From Clostridia bacterium (GTDB lineage: Bacteria > Bacillota > Clostridia > Christensenellales > CAG-138): 64,000 nt of DNA. The notes beneath the pieces are model-generated. The model was given only the letters and a program-made list of their open reading frames with translations. It was not told the origin of the DNA and did not search any database. A program made the translations under genes and the position numbers. Below are positions 15,775 through 25,315 of this stretch, piece after piece; the first letter of the stretch is position 1, and each line of letters opens with the position of its first letter. The DNA lies in the NCBI GenBank assembly GCA_016292635.1, contig JAEDIC010000009.1, positions 8,708-72,707 of the forward strand. The letters are read 5' to 3'.

Positions 15775-16975
15775 TAACGGCTGCAGGCTCACGGTATCCC
15801 AGCTAAATGAATATGTAAACGGCCTGCTCAAAAGTGACAGCCTTTTGAGCCATGTTTGCGTGTGCGGCGAGATAAGCGGCTTTAAGCGACATTCTTCCGG
15901 CCACCTGTATTTTTCAATAAAGGACGAAGGCGCATTGGTGCGCTGCGTGATGTTTCGGCAGAACGCATTTTCTCTGGACTTTTCTCCGGAGGACGGGCAG
16001 TCTGTATTGATATACGGAAGCGTGTCCATATACGTTAAGGATGGGCAGTATCAGCTGTATGTTACCGCCATGGAGCGGCAGGGCGAAGGCGAGCTTTATC
16101 GCCGTTTTATGCTTATGAAGACACGCCTTGAGGCAAAGGGCTACTTTGCGCCGGAGCGCAAAAAGCAGATACCGTCCCTCCCTAAATGCGTCGGCGTGAT
16201 AACATCTCCTACCGGCGCGGCAATACAGGATATAATAAACATAATACGCAGGCGTTTTCCCGCCATGAATATACTGCTGTATCCCGTGCGGGTGCAGGGA
16301 GAAGGGGCGGCGGCGGAGATAGCCGGGGCTATAGCTGCCATGAATCGTATAAACAAAGCGGATGTGCTTATCATTGGCAGAGGCGGCGGCAGCATGGAGG
16401 ATCTTTGGCCATTTAATGAGGAAATAGTTGCAAAGGCCATATACCAAAGCGATATTCCCATAATAAGCGCCGTGGGCCACGAAACGGATTTTTCCATAGC
16501 GGATTTTACCGCCGACCTTAGGGCGCCCACCCCGTCTGCGGCGGCGGAGCTGTGCGTACCGGAGTATGCAAGGCTTTATGGGGACATAATGGCGGCGCAG
16601 AATTACATAGCCGAGTGCTGTCATAACGGACTTAACAGCCTAAAGCGGCAGCTGTTAGGCATAAAGGATTCTGCGGCCTTTTCCATGACCCGCCACAGGG
16701 TGGAGCTGATGAAACGCACCATCATGGCAGAGCGGGACAGCATGAACGCCAATATACGCTCTGAGATAGTAAACGCCGTACACTCCGTTGAAAAGCAGCA
16801 GTCCAGACTGAACGCGCTTTCGCCCGAGGCAGTGCTGGAGCGGGGATACGGCATGGTGCAGCAGGAAGGCAAATTTATCGGCGGCATAGATGAGCTTAAT
16901 GAAAATGACAAAGCGCTGCTTATAATGAAGGGCGGCAGGGCTAATATTACCATAGACAGCATAGTTAGAGGATAA
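15767..16975 (+). CDS. xseA: Exodeoxyribonuclease VII large subunit
   Basis: XseA is the catalytic subunit of exonuclease VII, which degrades single-stranded DNA. The proposed TTG start overlapping the end of folD gives MIDNGCRLTVSQLNEYVNGL, the normal family N-terminus, and 402 residues. The N-terminal OB fold (VCVCGEISGFKRHSSGHLYF) is followed by the catalytic core with VGVITSPTGAAIQDI, IIGRGGGSMEDLW and SAVGHETDFSIADF. Longer upstream starts would sit deep inside folD. xseB follows after 5 bp. Confidence 0.95.
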   Translation: MIDNGCRLTVSQLNEYVNGLLKSDSLLSHVCVCGEISGFKRHSSGHLYFSIKDEGALVRCVMFRQNAFSLDFSPEDGQSVLIYGSVSIYVKDGQYQLYVTAMERQGEGELYRRFMLMKTRLEAKGYFAPERKKQIPSLPKCVGVITSPTGAAIQDIINIIRRRFPAMNILLYPVRVQGEGAAAEIAGAIAAMNRINKADVLIIGRGGGSMEDLWPFNEEIVAKAIYQSDIPIISAVGHETDFSIADFTADLRAPTPSAAAELCVPEYARLYGDIMAAQNYIAECCHNGLNSLKRQLLGIKDSAAFSMTRHRVELMKRTIMAERDSMNANIRSEIVNAVHSVEKQQSRLNALSPEAVLERGYGMVQQEGKFIGGIDELNENDKALLIMKGGRANITIDSIVRG

Positions 16976-16980
16976 AGCGC

Positions 16981-17184
16981 ATGGCAAAGAAGGAATTAAC
17001 ATTTGAACAGGCCAAGGAAAAGCTGGACGGCATAGTGGAAAAGCTTTCTTCCGGCAATCTGCCCATAGATCAGATGGTAAAGCTGTATGAGGAGGGGGCG
17101 GAGCTGTCTCAGCATTGCCTTGGCCTTCTTTCGGCATACGAAGCCCGCCTGGAGCAGGTGGATAAATATATTTTGGAGGAATAG
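16981..17184 (+). CDS. xseB: Exodeoxyribonuclease VII small subunit
   Basis: The 67-residue all-helical XseB stabilises the exonuclease VII complex. The signature FEQAKEKLDGIVEKLSSG followed by LPIDQMVKLYEEGAELSQ is intact. It lies 5 bp after xseA and 2 bp before the prenyl transferase gene, in the conserved xseA-xseB-ispA-dxs order. Confidence 0.95.
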   Translation: MAKKELTFEQAKEKLDGIVEKLSSGNLPIDQMVKLYEEGAELSQHCLGLLSAYEARLEQVDKYILEE

Positions 17185-17186
17185 CC

Positions 17187-18071
17187 ATGGGATTTGGGGA
17201 GGAAACCAAAGCATACCGTGAAATGATAGAATCCGCGCTGAGTGGTTATATTGCCGGCTGCGGAGCGCCGGAGCAGCTTAAGGATGCTATGGAATACAGC
17301 CTTAAGGCGGGAGGAAAACGCCTTCGTCCCGTGCTTACGCTGTATGTGTGCGATATGCTTGGCGGGGATGTACAGCGGGCGCTGCCCTTTGCCTGCGCGC
17401 TGGAGATGATACACACCTATTCCCTTATACATGACGACCTTCCCTGCATGGATGACGACGACTTCCGCCGGGGCAGGCCTTCCAGCCATAAGGTATTCGG
17501 CGAAGCAAATGCCGTCCTGGCAGGGGACGGGCTGTTGTCCTATGCATTTGATATAATGCTGAAGGTGATGCAGAAGGACTTTACTCCGAATGCGCTTAAT
17601 GCGGCAATAGCCGTATCCAGGGGGGCGGGAGTAAGGGGCATGGTTGCGGGTCAGGTGATAGATCTGGCGTCTGAAACCGCGGATGATCCCGGCATTGATC
17701 AGCTTCGATTCATACAGGACAACAAGACCGCCGCTATGATAAAGGCAGCGGTTCTTGCGGGGGCGTATATGGCGGGCGGTGATGAAGCGCAGTTGGATGC
17801 TCTGAGCCGCTATGGGGATGCATACGGCGTATTGTTCCAGATGACGGATGACATACTGGATGTTGAGGGCGATTTTGAGGGAATGGGCAAAACTCTCGGC
17901 AAGGATCAGCAGGAGAACAAGCTTACTTATATTTCCCTTTACGGATTGGATAAGGCAAAGGAAATTGCGAGGGAAACGGCGGATGAGGCCATTGCCGCCG
18001 TTGATATATTCGGAGAAAGAGCGACGCTTTTAAGGGAGCTTGCGAAAAGCTGCCTTGACCGCCGCAGCTGA
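17187..18071 (+). CDS. ispA: Polyprenyl (farnesyl/geranylgeranyl) diphosphate synthase
   Basis: It condenses isopentenyl diphosphate with allylic diphosphates, feeding undecaprenyl and quinone precursors. The 294-residue protein has the first Asp-rich motif DDLPCMDDDD (about 84-93), the second motif DDILD (about 221-225), and the GGKRLRP substrate-binding segment. The chain length cannot be read with confidence from the sequence; farnesyl is usual for this genomic position. It lies 2 bp after xseB and is followed closely by dxs of the same isoprenoid pathway. Confidence 0.93.
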   Translation: MGFGEETKAYREMIESALSGYIAGCGAPEQLKDAMEYSLKAGGKRLRPVLTLYVCDMLGGDVQRALPFACALEMIHTYSLIHDDLPCMDDDDFRRGRPSSHKVFGEANAVLAGDGLLSYAFDIMLKVMQKDFTPNALNAAIAVSRGAGVRGMVAGQVIDLASETADDPGIDQLRFIQDNKTAAMIKAAVLAGAYMAGGDEAQLDALSRYGDAYGVLFQMTDDILDVEGDFEGMGKTLGKDQQENKLTYISLYGLDKAKEIARETADEAIAAVDIFGERATLLRELAKSCLDRRS

Positions 18072-18075
18072 CAGG

Positions 18076-19917
18076 ATGAACACGCCGCTTATAAACAGCA
18101 TAAAAAGCATAGATGATTTTCGCCGTATCCCGGAAGGGCAGCTGAATGAGCTGGCTGCTGAGATACGGGGTTTTCTCGTGGAAAAGGTATCCCAAACAGG
18201 GGGACACCTGGCATCCAATCTGGGCGTAGTGGAGCTTACCATCGCCCTGCATAGGGCATTTGATACCCCTGAGGATAAAATAGTATTCGACGTAGGCCAT
18301 CAAACCTATGTGAATAAGATAATTACCGGCCGCAGCGGCGAATTTGACACCCTTCGCAAAAAGGACGGCCTTTCCGGATTTCCCAAGAGGGCGGATGGGC
18401 CATTTGACGTATTCAATACGGGCCATTCCAGCACATCGGTATCTGCGGCGCTGGGGCTGCTTCGGGCCATGGGTCATAAGGGGCAGGGCGGCCGTGTGAC
18501 TGCTGTAATAGGCGATGGCGCGCTTACCGGCGGCATGGCCTTTGAAGCGCTGAACGATGCGGGAGAAAGCGGCCTGCCGCTGATAGTCATACTAAACGAC
18601 AATGAGATGTCCATATCCAAAAACGTAGGGGCTCTTACGAGGCACCTCAACGATATGCGTTCAAGCCATGGGTATTTGTCCTTTAAGCGAAGCTTGTCCG
18701 ACTTTTTGGGGCGTATACCCAAAATAGGCTCCCGGATACGGGTAAGGTTGTCCGGGTTGAAATCCAGAATAAAGTATTTTCTGCTGCCCAATGTGCTGTT
18801 TGAAGAGCTGGGATTCACATACATCGGCCCCATAGACGGACACGATATACATAAGCTGACTGAAACCATAACCCTGGCTAAAAATATGGAAGAGCCTGTA
18901 CTGCTGCACGTTATCACCCAAAAGGGCAGGGGGTACGGCCCGGCGGAGAAGGAACCCGGAAGATTCCATGGCATAGGCCCATTTGATCCGGTTACCGGAA
19001 CAGAGCCACCAAAGAACACAGAGTCAAACTCCGTTGCCGCAGGCAGGGCAATATGCGAGCTTGCAGAGAAGGAGAAGGACATAACCGTGATCACCGCAGC
19101 AATGAGAAGCGGAACGGGTATGGAGGAATTCAGCGAAAGGTTTCCGGACAGATTTTTTGATGTCGGCATAGCGGAGCAGCACGCCGTTACCATGGCGGCG
19201 GGCCTTGCGGCGGGCGGCATGAAGCCCGTAGTCGCCATATATTCATCTTTTCTGCAGCGGGCGTACGATCAGATACTGCATGATGTGGCGCTGCAAAGGC
19301 TGCCTGTGGTTTTTGCCGTGGACAGGGCGGGATTGGTTGGCGCCGATGGAGAAACCCATCAGGGCGTATATGACATAGCCTATACTCTGACTATGCCCTA
19401 TGTGGATATCTATTCCCCCGCATCAAAGGGGGAACTTGGTGAGATGCTTGCAATTGCCATAGAGAAGGGCAATCCGGCTGTAGTTCGCTATGGAAGGGGG
19501 GCGCTGCCGGATACGGAATATCCGCCTGTGGAATACGGAAAGTGGCTTGAACTTAAGCCTGTATCAGATATTACCGTAATAGCTACAGGGCGCATGGTAG
19601 ATATAGGCAAACGGGCAGCGGAGGGCAGAAATATCGGCCTTGTAAACGCCCGTACAATACGCCCTATGGATGAAGAAATGCTAAGGCGCATAGGTGCCAG
19701 AGCCCGGCGGATAATAACCATTGAAGATGGAATAGCAAGCGGCGGCTTTGGCAGCAGGATAGCGGAAAGATTTTCGGGCAGCATAAAGGTTACCCGCCTT
19801 GGCGTACCCGATACCCCGGTGCAGCAAGCCAGCCCCCATGAGCAGGATGTGATATGCGGCATGGATGAGGAATCCCTGATAAGAGAAATAAACCTTGCGG
19901 CGGAGGAGATAATATGA
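18076..19917 (+). CDS. dxs: 1-deoxy-D-xylulose-5-phosphate synthase
   Basis: Dxs is the thiamine-diphosphate enzyme that makes DXP from pyruvate and glyceraldehyde 3-phosphate, the first step of the MEP isoprenoid pathway. The ATG chosen gives MNTPLINSIKSIDDFRRIP and 613 residues, the usual length. A longer frame runs back into ispA. Motifs: GGHLASNLGVVELT, VFDVGHQTYVNK, the ThDP-binding GDGALTGGMAFEALNDAG and the transketolase-like DVGIAEQHAVTMAAG. The ribosome-binding site is weak, suggesting coupling to ispA, which ends 4 bp upstream. Confidence 0.95.
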   Translation: MNTPLINSIKSIDDFRRIPEGQLNELAAEIRGFLVEKVSQTGGHLASNLGVVELTIALHRAFDTPEDKIVFDVGHQTYVNKIITGRSGEFDTLRKKDGLSGFPKRADGPFDVFNTGHSSTSVSAALGLLRAMGHKGQGGRVTAVIGDGALTGGMAFEALNDAGESGLPLIVILNDNEMSISKNVGALTRHLNDMRSSHGYLSFKRSLSDFLGRIPKIGSRIRVRLSGLKSRIKYFLLPNVLFEELGFTYIGPIDGHDIHKLTETITLAKNMEEPVLLHVITQKGRGYGPAEKEPGRFHGIGPFDPVTGTEPPKNTESNSVAAGRAICELAEKEKDITVITAAMRSGTGMEEFSERFPDRFFDVGIAEQHAVTMAAGLAAGGMKPVVAIYSSFLQRAYDQILHDVALQRLPVVFAVDRAGLVGADGETHQGVYDIAYTLTMPYVDIYSPASKGELGEMLAIAIEKGNPAVVRYGRGALPDTEYPPVEYGKWLELKPVSDITVIATGRMVDIGKRAAEGRNIGLVNARTIRPMDEEMLRRIGARARRIITIEDGIASGGFGSRIAERFSGSIKVTRLGVPDTPVQQASPHEQDVICGMDEESLIREINLAAEEII

Positions 19918-20720
19918 GCGGAGTACGGGCGGACATAAGGCTTGTGGAGCTTGGCCTTGCGGGGAGCAGGGAAAAGGCCCGCTCCCTTATAATGGCGGGG
20001 GAAGTATATCTTGACGCCGCGCGGGTGGATAAACCGGGCGCATCCGTGCCGGAGGACTGTACGCTTATCGTTAAGGAGCAGGCTGTACCGTTTGTAAGCA
20101 GGGGCGGGCTTAAGCTTGACAAGGCGGTAAGAAAATACTGCCTGTCCCTGCAGGGCAAGGTGGCAATGGACATAGGCGCGTCAACGGGTGGTTTTACAGA
20201 CTGTATGCTGCAAAACGGCGCAGCAAAGGTATACGCCATAGATGTTGGATACGGACAACTGGACTGGAAGCTGAGAAACGACCACCGGGTAGTTGTAATG
20301 GAGCGCACCAACGCAAGAAATATGGAGCCTGGGTGGTTTGCGGAGCAGCCGGAATTTGCTTCCATAGACGTTTCGTTTATTTCTGTAAAATTGATTCTGC
20401 CCGGAATGTACGCCAGCCTTTCGGATGGAGCGAAGGCCGTGGTGCTGGTAAAGCCCCAGTTTGAGGCGGGCAGGGGCAAAGTAGGCAAAAACGGTGTTGT
20501 GAGGGAAAGAGAAACGCACCGGCAGGTGGTGGAGGATACCGCAAGGTTTGCCGAGGAGCTTGGATTTGTGGTGGAGCAGGTGGATTATTCACCGATTACC
20601 GGGCCAAAGGGAAATATTGAGTTTCTTTTAGTGCTGAGCAAGGGCGGAGAAAAAACCGAAAAAAACATAGAAGATTGGGTAAAACAGGTGGTTGAGGAAG
20701 CTCATTGCGAATTGGATTGA
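19914..20720 (+). CDS. tlyA: TlyA family rRNA (cytidine-2'-O)-methyltransferase
   Basis: TlyA proteins 2'-O-methylate rRNA cytidines; older annotations call them hemolysins. The 268-residue protein has an N-terminal S4 RNA-binding domain (VRADIRLVELGLAGSREKAR), the PFVSRGGLKLDKA linker and a SAM-binding FtsJ-like domain with DIGASTGGFTDCML at about residue 85. It overlaps dxs by 4 bp. The position dxs-tlyA-nadK is conserved in Clostridia. Confidence 0.94.
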   Translation: MSGVRADIRLVELGLAGSREKARSLIMAGEVYLDAARVDKPGASVPEDCTLIVKEQAVPFVSRGGLKLDKAVRKYCLSLQGKVAMDIGASTGGFTDCMLQNGAAKVYAIDVGYGQLDWKLRNDHRVVVMERTNARNMEPGWFAEQPEFASIDVSFISVKLILPGMYASLSDGAKAVVLVKPQFEAGRGKVGKNGVVRERETHRQVVEDTARFAEELGFVVEQVDYSPITGPKGNIEFLLVLSKGGEKTEKNIEDWVKQVVEEAHCELD

Positions 20721-20763
20721 TGTATTATTATTCCAAATTATTTCACTTTTTTCAGATTTTATC

Positions 20764-20793
20764 TTGAAAAATGTTGATTAATGAGCATATAAT
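20764..20793 (+). promoter_or_regulatory. Promoter for nadK
   Basis: TTGAAA and TATAAT are separated by 18 bp. Initiation would fall about 20800, just before the AAAGGGAT ribosome-binding site of a 10-codon leader frame. Confidence 0.65.
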
Positions 20794-20812
20794 ATACGAA
20801 AGGGATCTAAAA

Positions 20813-20845
20813 ATGATTCAGGTACATAAAAAATATGCATGTTGA
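20813..20845 (+). other. Ten-codon upstream ORF overlapping the nadK start
   Basis: ATG with a good AAAGGGAT upstream opens MIQVHKKYAC and stops inside nadK, 11 bases past its start codon and in a different frame. nadK itself has no clear Shine-Dalgarno site, so translation of this mini-frame could deliver ribosomes to nadK by termination-reinitiation. Whether it is translated is inference. Confidence 0.4.
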
Positions 20846-21656
20846 CAGTATAGGCATATTTGCAAATCCAAATAATGAAGTCGCTCTGGATGCGGTTGAT
20901 GCCGTGCGTCATGCAGCGGCAGAGTGCAGCATATCCTGCTATATTGACAAGTCTTTCTTGGATATGGAGCAATTCCGTGGACTGGACACCACAGAGACTA
21001 ACACACCCGATATTATGGTGGCGCTGGGCGGAGACGGTACTATACTTAGGGCAGCAAATTACGCTGCCGGCAAAGGGGTACCGGTGCTTGGCATCAATTT
21101 TGGCAGAATAGGTTTTCTTAGCGAAATAAACGTAGAGAGTTTCCCTATGGCGCTGGATGCTATTCGTGAAGACAGGTTTATTCTGGATAGCAGTATGATG
21201 CTCAGCTGCCGCATAAATGACGGCGAACCCATTTATTGCCTTAACGAAGCCGTACTTTACCGTAAAAACTTTTCCGGCGTTATATCCATAAACGTAAACA
21301 TAAACGGCGCTGACGCAGGCAGTGTATCCTGCGATGGCCTTATCGTAAGCACCCCAACGGGGGCAACGGGATATTCAATTTCTGCCGGCGGCCCGATAAT
21401 TGCGCCCGGTTTGGATGCTGAAATAATTACGCCTATATGTCCGCATACGCTGAGCTTTCGGCCTATAGTAACGCCGCCGGATTCAGTTATATGCCTTTCC
21501 ATGCAGCAGGAAGGTTTTCTGGCTATGGACGGCATAGACACAGAGCGCGTACAGCCGGGCGATGTGGTGAGCATTACCCGCAGCAGCCGCATATTAAACT
21601 TTATTCGCCTTGGCGAAAGAAACCTTTTCCATCTCATTCGCAGTAAGCTGTCTTAA
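20835..21656 (+). CDS. nadK: NAD kinase
   Basis: It phosphorylates NAD to NADP. The 273-residue protein carries the catalytic GGDGTILRAA (about residue 65), NFGRIGFLSE, the SCDGLIVSTPTGATGYSISAG strand-loop and CPHTLSFRPIV. The ATG used has no in-frame start further upstream and lacks its own ribosome-binding site. It has its own promoter and is followed by argR. Confidence 0.96.
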   Translation: MHVDSIGIFANPNNEVALDAVDAVRHAAAECSISCYIDKSFLDMEQFRGLDTTETNTPDIMVALGGDGTILRAANYAAGKGVPVLGINFGRIGFLSEINVESFPMALDAIREDRFILDSSMMLSCRINDGEPIYCLNEAVLYRKNFSGVISINVNINGADAGSVSCDGLIVSTPTGATGYSISAGGPIIAPGLDAEIITPICPHTLSFRPIVTPPDSVICLSMQQEGFLAMDGIDTERVQPGDVVSITRSSRILNFIRLGERNLFHLIRSKLS

Positions 21657-21735
21657 AGCGAGACACCCACGGACAAGTGAATGCAATTATTTTACATATA
21701 ATAGCATACTGAATATCCACAAGGAGGGTCACGGC

Positions 21736-22188
21736 ATGAAATCAGCAAGGCAAACGATGATACTGGAGCTTATCGACCAGTTCGACATTGATACACAGGA
21801 TGAACTTGCTTCGATGCTCAAGGCCCGTGGCCTGAAAGTTACTCAGGCCACGGTATCCAGGGATATTAAGGAACTTAGGCTTATAAAGGTGCTGTCTGAC
21901 GACGGAGCCTATAAGTATGCTACTGTTGATAAGGCTGAAGCCGATTTGAAGGATAGATTCATAAATATTTTTGCTCATTCCGTCCTTTCGCTGGACGCAA
22001 CGGGAAACCTGATAGTTGTAAAAACCATAACGGGTACCGCAAGCGCCGCAGCAGAGGCGATCGACTCCATGCGCATTGAAGAGATAATTGGTACCATAGC
22101 GGGGGACAATTCCATATTTATCGCGGTCAGAGATTCCGCTGATACCGCCGAGTTGATCAGGCGATTCCAGGCTATGCTGAAGATCTGA
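21736..22188 (+). CDS. argR: Arginine repressor ArgR/AhrC
   Basis: ArgR is the arginine-responsive hexameric regulator of arginine biosynthesis and catabolism. The ATG after AAGGAGGGTC gives 150 residues. The N-terminal winged helix-turn-helix (LKVTQATVSRDIKELRLIKV) is followed by the oligomerisation/arginine-binding domain with IVVKTITGTASAAAEAID and GTIAGDNSIFIAVRD, which hold the conserved GT and GDN motifs. The upstream frame, which overlaps nadK, is not family-like. argR-recN-spoIVB is the standard Firmicutes order. Confidence 0.96.
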   Translation: MKSARQTMILELIDQFDIDTQDELASMLKARGLKVTQATVSRDIKELRLIKVLSDDGAYKYATVDKAEADLKDRFINIFAHSVLSLDATGNLIVVKTITGTASAAAEAIDSMRIEEIIGTIAGDNSIFIAVRDSADTAELIRRFQAMLKI

Positions 22189-22203
22189 CTCTCAGGAGAG
22201 TAA

Positions 22204-23901
22204 ATGCTAAAAAGATTATCCATAAAAAACGTCGCCCTCATAGAGCGGCTGAATATTGAGTTTGATAATGGATTTAACGTGCTGACCGGCGAGACCGGCG
22301 CCGGAAAATCCATTATTATTGATGCGGTGAACCTTGTACTGGGCGAAAGGGCCAGCAGGGAGCTCATCAAAAGCGGCGCAGAAAAGGCATCGGTGGAAGC
22401 GGAATTTGACATATCCCGCATTCCTGCGGTAAAGGATATATTGGAAGAAAATATGCTGGATGCCGATGACGAGCTGCTTATATCCCGTGAACTTTCGATA
22501 TCCGGAAAAAACGTATGCCGTGTAAATGGTACGCTGGTCAACCTTAATGCGCTTAAGCAGATTACGGATATGCTTGTGGATGTGCACGGTCAGCATGAGC
22601 ATCAGTCCCTTTTAAGCCAGAATAAGCATATAACCTTTCTTGATTCATTTGGGCATGATACTATCGGCGGCCTTAAAGAACAGGTAAAGGCTTTATATGG
22701 GGAATACCGTTCTTTAAAGAATGCGCTTCTCGGTGGCTTTTCTTCCGAGGATGAGCGGGCCAGGGAGATGGATATACTTGGCTATCAGATAAACGAAATA
22801 GAAAAGGCCGCCCTTAATGAGGCTGAGGAGCAATCACTGAATGAGGAAAAGGGCGTGCTGATGAACGCTGAGCGCATAATGGCGGCGCTGCGGGTAAGCA
22901 GCGAGGCTATTGCGGGCGAAGACCGCGCTGTTGACCTGGTAAAGGCCGCATATGGCGGCATGGAAGGAATATCCGGGCTTTCAGCCGAATACGGCGATGC
23001 GGCAAAGCGACTTGAAGAGGCATATTATTTCATTCAGGATATTGGTTATGCGCTGAGGGATATGCGAAATTCATTCGACTTTGACCCCGCAAGGATAGAC
23101 GAGATACAGCAGCGGCTGGAGGTATACTCCAACATAAAGAAAAAATACGGTCCCGCTATAGCGGATGTGGATGAGTTTTTGAGCAGGTCAAAACTGCGCC
23201 TTGAGGAGCTTGAAGGTGCTGCGGAAAAACGTGAAAAGCTGCAGAGCCAACTGGATGATGTAAGCGGTAAATACATAAAGGCAGCGTCTGCTCTTACAGA
23301 TGCCCGTAAAGCCGCCGCAGCAGAGCTTGAGAGCGAGCTGCTTTCCCAGCTGAAGGATCTTGGCATGGAAAAGGCCCGCTTCGGAGTGGGCTTTGAGCAG
23401 CTTGCGGCCTTTGGGCCGGGCGGCATGGACAGGGTGGAGTTTACCATGTCCGCAAACCCCGGAGAGGCACTGAAGCCCCTTGAAAAGGTGGCATCCGGAG
23501 GCGAAATGTCTCGCATAATGCTGGCATTCAAGGCTATAGCCGCCCGTGCGGATTCAATACCCACACTTATATTCGATGAGATTGATACCGGTATAAGCGG
23601 CCGAATAGCTTCCGTAGTAGGCGGGAAAATGGTAAAAATTTCGGATTCCCATCAGGTGCTGTGCGTTACCCATCTGCCCCAGATTGCCGCTCTTGCGGAC
23701 GCCCACTTCATGGTGGAAAAAAGCGACGACGGAGAACATACCAGAACTGATATGCGAAGGCTGTCCCTTGAGGAAAGGTATGGATACATTGCCCGCATGA
23801 TGGACGGCGCGGAAAATTCAGCAATCGCCTATGACCATGCGAAGGAACTTATTTCCGCATCCGAAAACAGCAAGGCTCTGCGAAGGAAACAAAAGCCTTA
23901 G
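22204..23901 (+). CDS. recN: DNA repair protein RecN
   Basis: RecN is an SMC-like ATPase involved in double-strand-break repair. The 565-residue protein has the Walker A GETGAGKSIIIDAV near the N-terminus, a central coiled coil with EINEIEKAA-like heptads, and the C-terminal ABC signature VASGGEMSRIMLAFK with Walker B LIFDEIDTGISGR. AGGAGAG precedes the ATG, 15 bp after argR. A terminator follows. Confidence 0.96.
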   Translation: MLKRLSIKNVALIERLNIEFDNGFNVLTGETGAGKSIIIDAVNLVLGERASRELIKSGAEKASVEAEFDISRIPAVKDILEENMLDADDELLISRELSISGKNVCRVNGTLVNLNALKQITDMLVDVHGQHEHQSLLSQNKHITFLDSFGHDTIGGLKEQVKALYGEYRSLKNALLGGFSSEDERAREMDILGYQINEIEKAALNEAEEQSLNEEKGVLMNAERIMAALRVSSEAIAGEDRAVDLVKAAYGGMEGISGLSAEYGDAAKRLEEAYYFIQDIGYALRDMRNSFDFDPARIDEIQQRLEVYSNIKKKYGPAIADVDEFLSRSKLRLEELEGAAEKREKLQSQLDDVSGKYIKAASALTDARKAAAAELESELLSQLKDLGMEKARFGVGFEQLAAFGPGGMDRVEFTMSANPGEALKPLEKVASGGEMSRIMLAFKAIAARADSIPTLIFDEIDTGISGRIASVVGGKMVKISDSHQVLCVTHLPQIAALADAHFMVEKSDDGEHTRTDMRRLSLEERYGYIARMMDGAENSAIAYDHAKELISASENSKALRRKQKP

Positions 23902-23929
23902 AATTAAATATGCCTTTATTACAAATGAT

Positions 23930-23962
23930 AAACACTGCGGGCGATGCCTGCGGTGTTTTTTT
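23930..23962 (+). terminator. Terminator after recN
   Basis: AAACACTGCGGGC pairs with GCCTGCGGTGTTT over 13 positions (two G-U) around a GAT loop, followed by a T-tract. It shows that the open frame upstream of the spoIVB ATG is not coding. Confidence 0.85.
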
Positions 23963-23987
23963 ATTTTGTATTAAGGTGGGTAGATAT

Positions 23988-25208
23988 ATGAAAGGAAGGC
24001 AAAAGGGCGGCTGCACAAAGTGCGCAGGAGTAATTCTGTGCATTGCCTTACTGTGCTTTAATTCGGGGGAGCAGATGAGCTATATTCGCGATCTTTCCGG
24101 CAGCATAACAACAGAAGAACTGACTGCCCTGAAAGAACATATGGGCGGCATACTGCGCCTTAAAGAGGAAGAAAGCCGACAGGTAGCGGGAAATATGTCG
24201 CAGTCATTGAATGAAAACAATGCCACAGTTACCATAATTGGCCTGCCAATAAAGCGGGTGTCGTGTGTGGAACGGGAAGATATACGCCTTATGCCCGGCG
24301 GTATGCCCATAGGGGTATCAATATATACCGATGGGGTCCTCGTGGTTGGTCTTGGCAGCGTGTATGATGATAAAAATATATGCCCCGCGGCGGAGGGCGG
24401 CATAAAGGCAGGGGATGTTATAACCGCCGTAAACGGCGAGAAGGTAACGGATTCCCTGCATCTGAGCCGGCTCTGCGGCGAGGGCGGCAGTTTATGTATG
24501 ACGGTGCGGCGGGGCGGCACGGTTGCCGAATATACAATAGTGCCGGTTTATGACATGGATATGGAAACATATCTTGCCGGAATGTGGGTGCGGGACAGCA
24601 CGTCAGGCATAGGCACATTGTCTTTCTATGATATGGAAAGCGGGCGGTTTGGAGCGCTGGGCCATCCAATAACTGATATAGACACAGGCTCCGTAATAGA
24701 TGTTAAAAACGGCAGCATAACCGAATCCCAAATAATAGGCGTATCGGCAGGAGCCAACGGTTCTCCCGGCGAGGTGATTGGTTCATTTTCGCTGTATGCG
24801 GATAAGTGGGGGATGATAGATACCAATTGCCAATACGGCGTATACGGGGAGTCCGTGAATATGCCGGTGAATCCCTTATACCCGGAAGGCGTGCCGGTGG
24901 GCTGGGCGAACGAAGTGTATATCGGCGAAGCGGAAATACTCTGTACAGTAACAGATGAAGGAATCGCAGCTTATGACTGCGAGATAATAAAACTGTTTTC
25001 TGCGGAAGAATCCGGCAGCAAGGGCATAGTGATAAAGGTTACTTCTCCCGAGCTTATCACCATAACCGGCGGCATAGTGCAGGGAATGAGCGGCAGCCCG
25101 ATAATACAGGATGGGAAGATGGTGGGAGCCATCACCCATGTGCTGGTAAACGACCCAACAAAGGGGTATGGGATTTATGTTGAGAATATGTTAGAGGTAG
25201 CGGAATGA
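23988..25208 (+). CDS. spoIVB: SpoIVB serine peptidase (S55)
   Basis: SpoIVB is secreted by the forespore and triggers sigma-K activation in the mother cell. The ATG after AAGGTGGG gives 406 residues with an N-terminal membrane/signal segment (CAGVILCIALLCFN). A PDZ domain (AAEGGIKAGDVITAVNGEKV) precedes the S55 peptidase domain, with H226 in LGHPITD and the nucleophile motif GMSGSP (368-370). recN-spoIVB-spo0A is the canonical order, but here spo0A is displaced about 2.8 kb downstream. Confidence 0.95.
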   Translation: MKGRQKGGCTKCAGVILCIALLCFNSGEQMSYIRDLSGSITTEELTALKEHMGGILRLKEEESRQVAGNMSQSLNENNATVTIIGLPIKRVSCVEREDIRLMPGGMPIGVSIYTDGVLVVGLGSVYDDKNICPAAEGGIKAGDVITAVNGEKVTDSLHLSRLCGEGGSLCMTVRRGGTVAEYTIVPVYDMDMETYLAGMWVRDSTSGIGTLSFYDMESGRFGALGHPITDIDTGSVIDVKNGSITESQIIGVSAGANGSPGEVIGSFSLYADKWGMIDTNCQYGVYGESVNMPVNPLYPEGVPVGWANEVYIGEAEILCTVTDEGIAAYDCEIIKLFSAEESGSKGIVIKVTSPELITITGGIVQGMSGSPIIQDGKMVGAITHVLVNDPTKGYGIYVENMLEVAE

Positions 25209-25213
25209 TCCTT

Positions 25214-25257
25214 AGCAGGTAATGCAATGAGTATTTCATTGTAATACCTGCTTTTTA
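25214..25257 (+). terminator. Terminator after spoIVB
   Basis: Outer stem AGCAGGTA/TACCTGCT and inner stem CAATGA/TCATTG form one long hairpin followed by TTTTTATA, 6 bp after the spoIVB stop. Confidence 0.8.
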
Positions 25258-25315
25258 TATTCAAAAGAAAAGGTTTTTCGTCTAAAACGGTGGTTAGAGG
25301 AAAAACAGTGTCAGA

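Noticed and set aside
14593..16029. 478-codon open frame on the minus strand
   Set aside because: It lies exactly antisense to nusB, folD and xseA, has no ribosome-binding site and no recognisable domain. It results from the codon bias of those genes.
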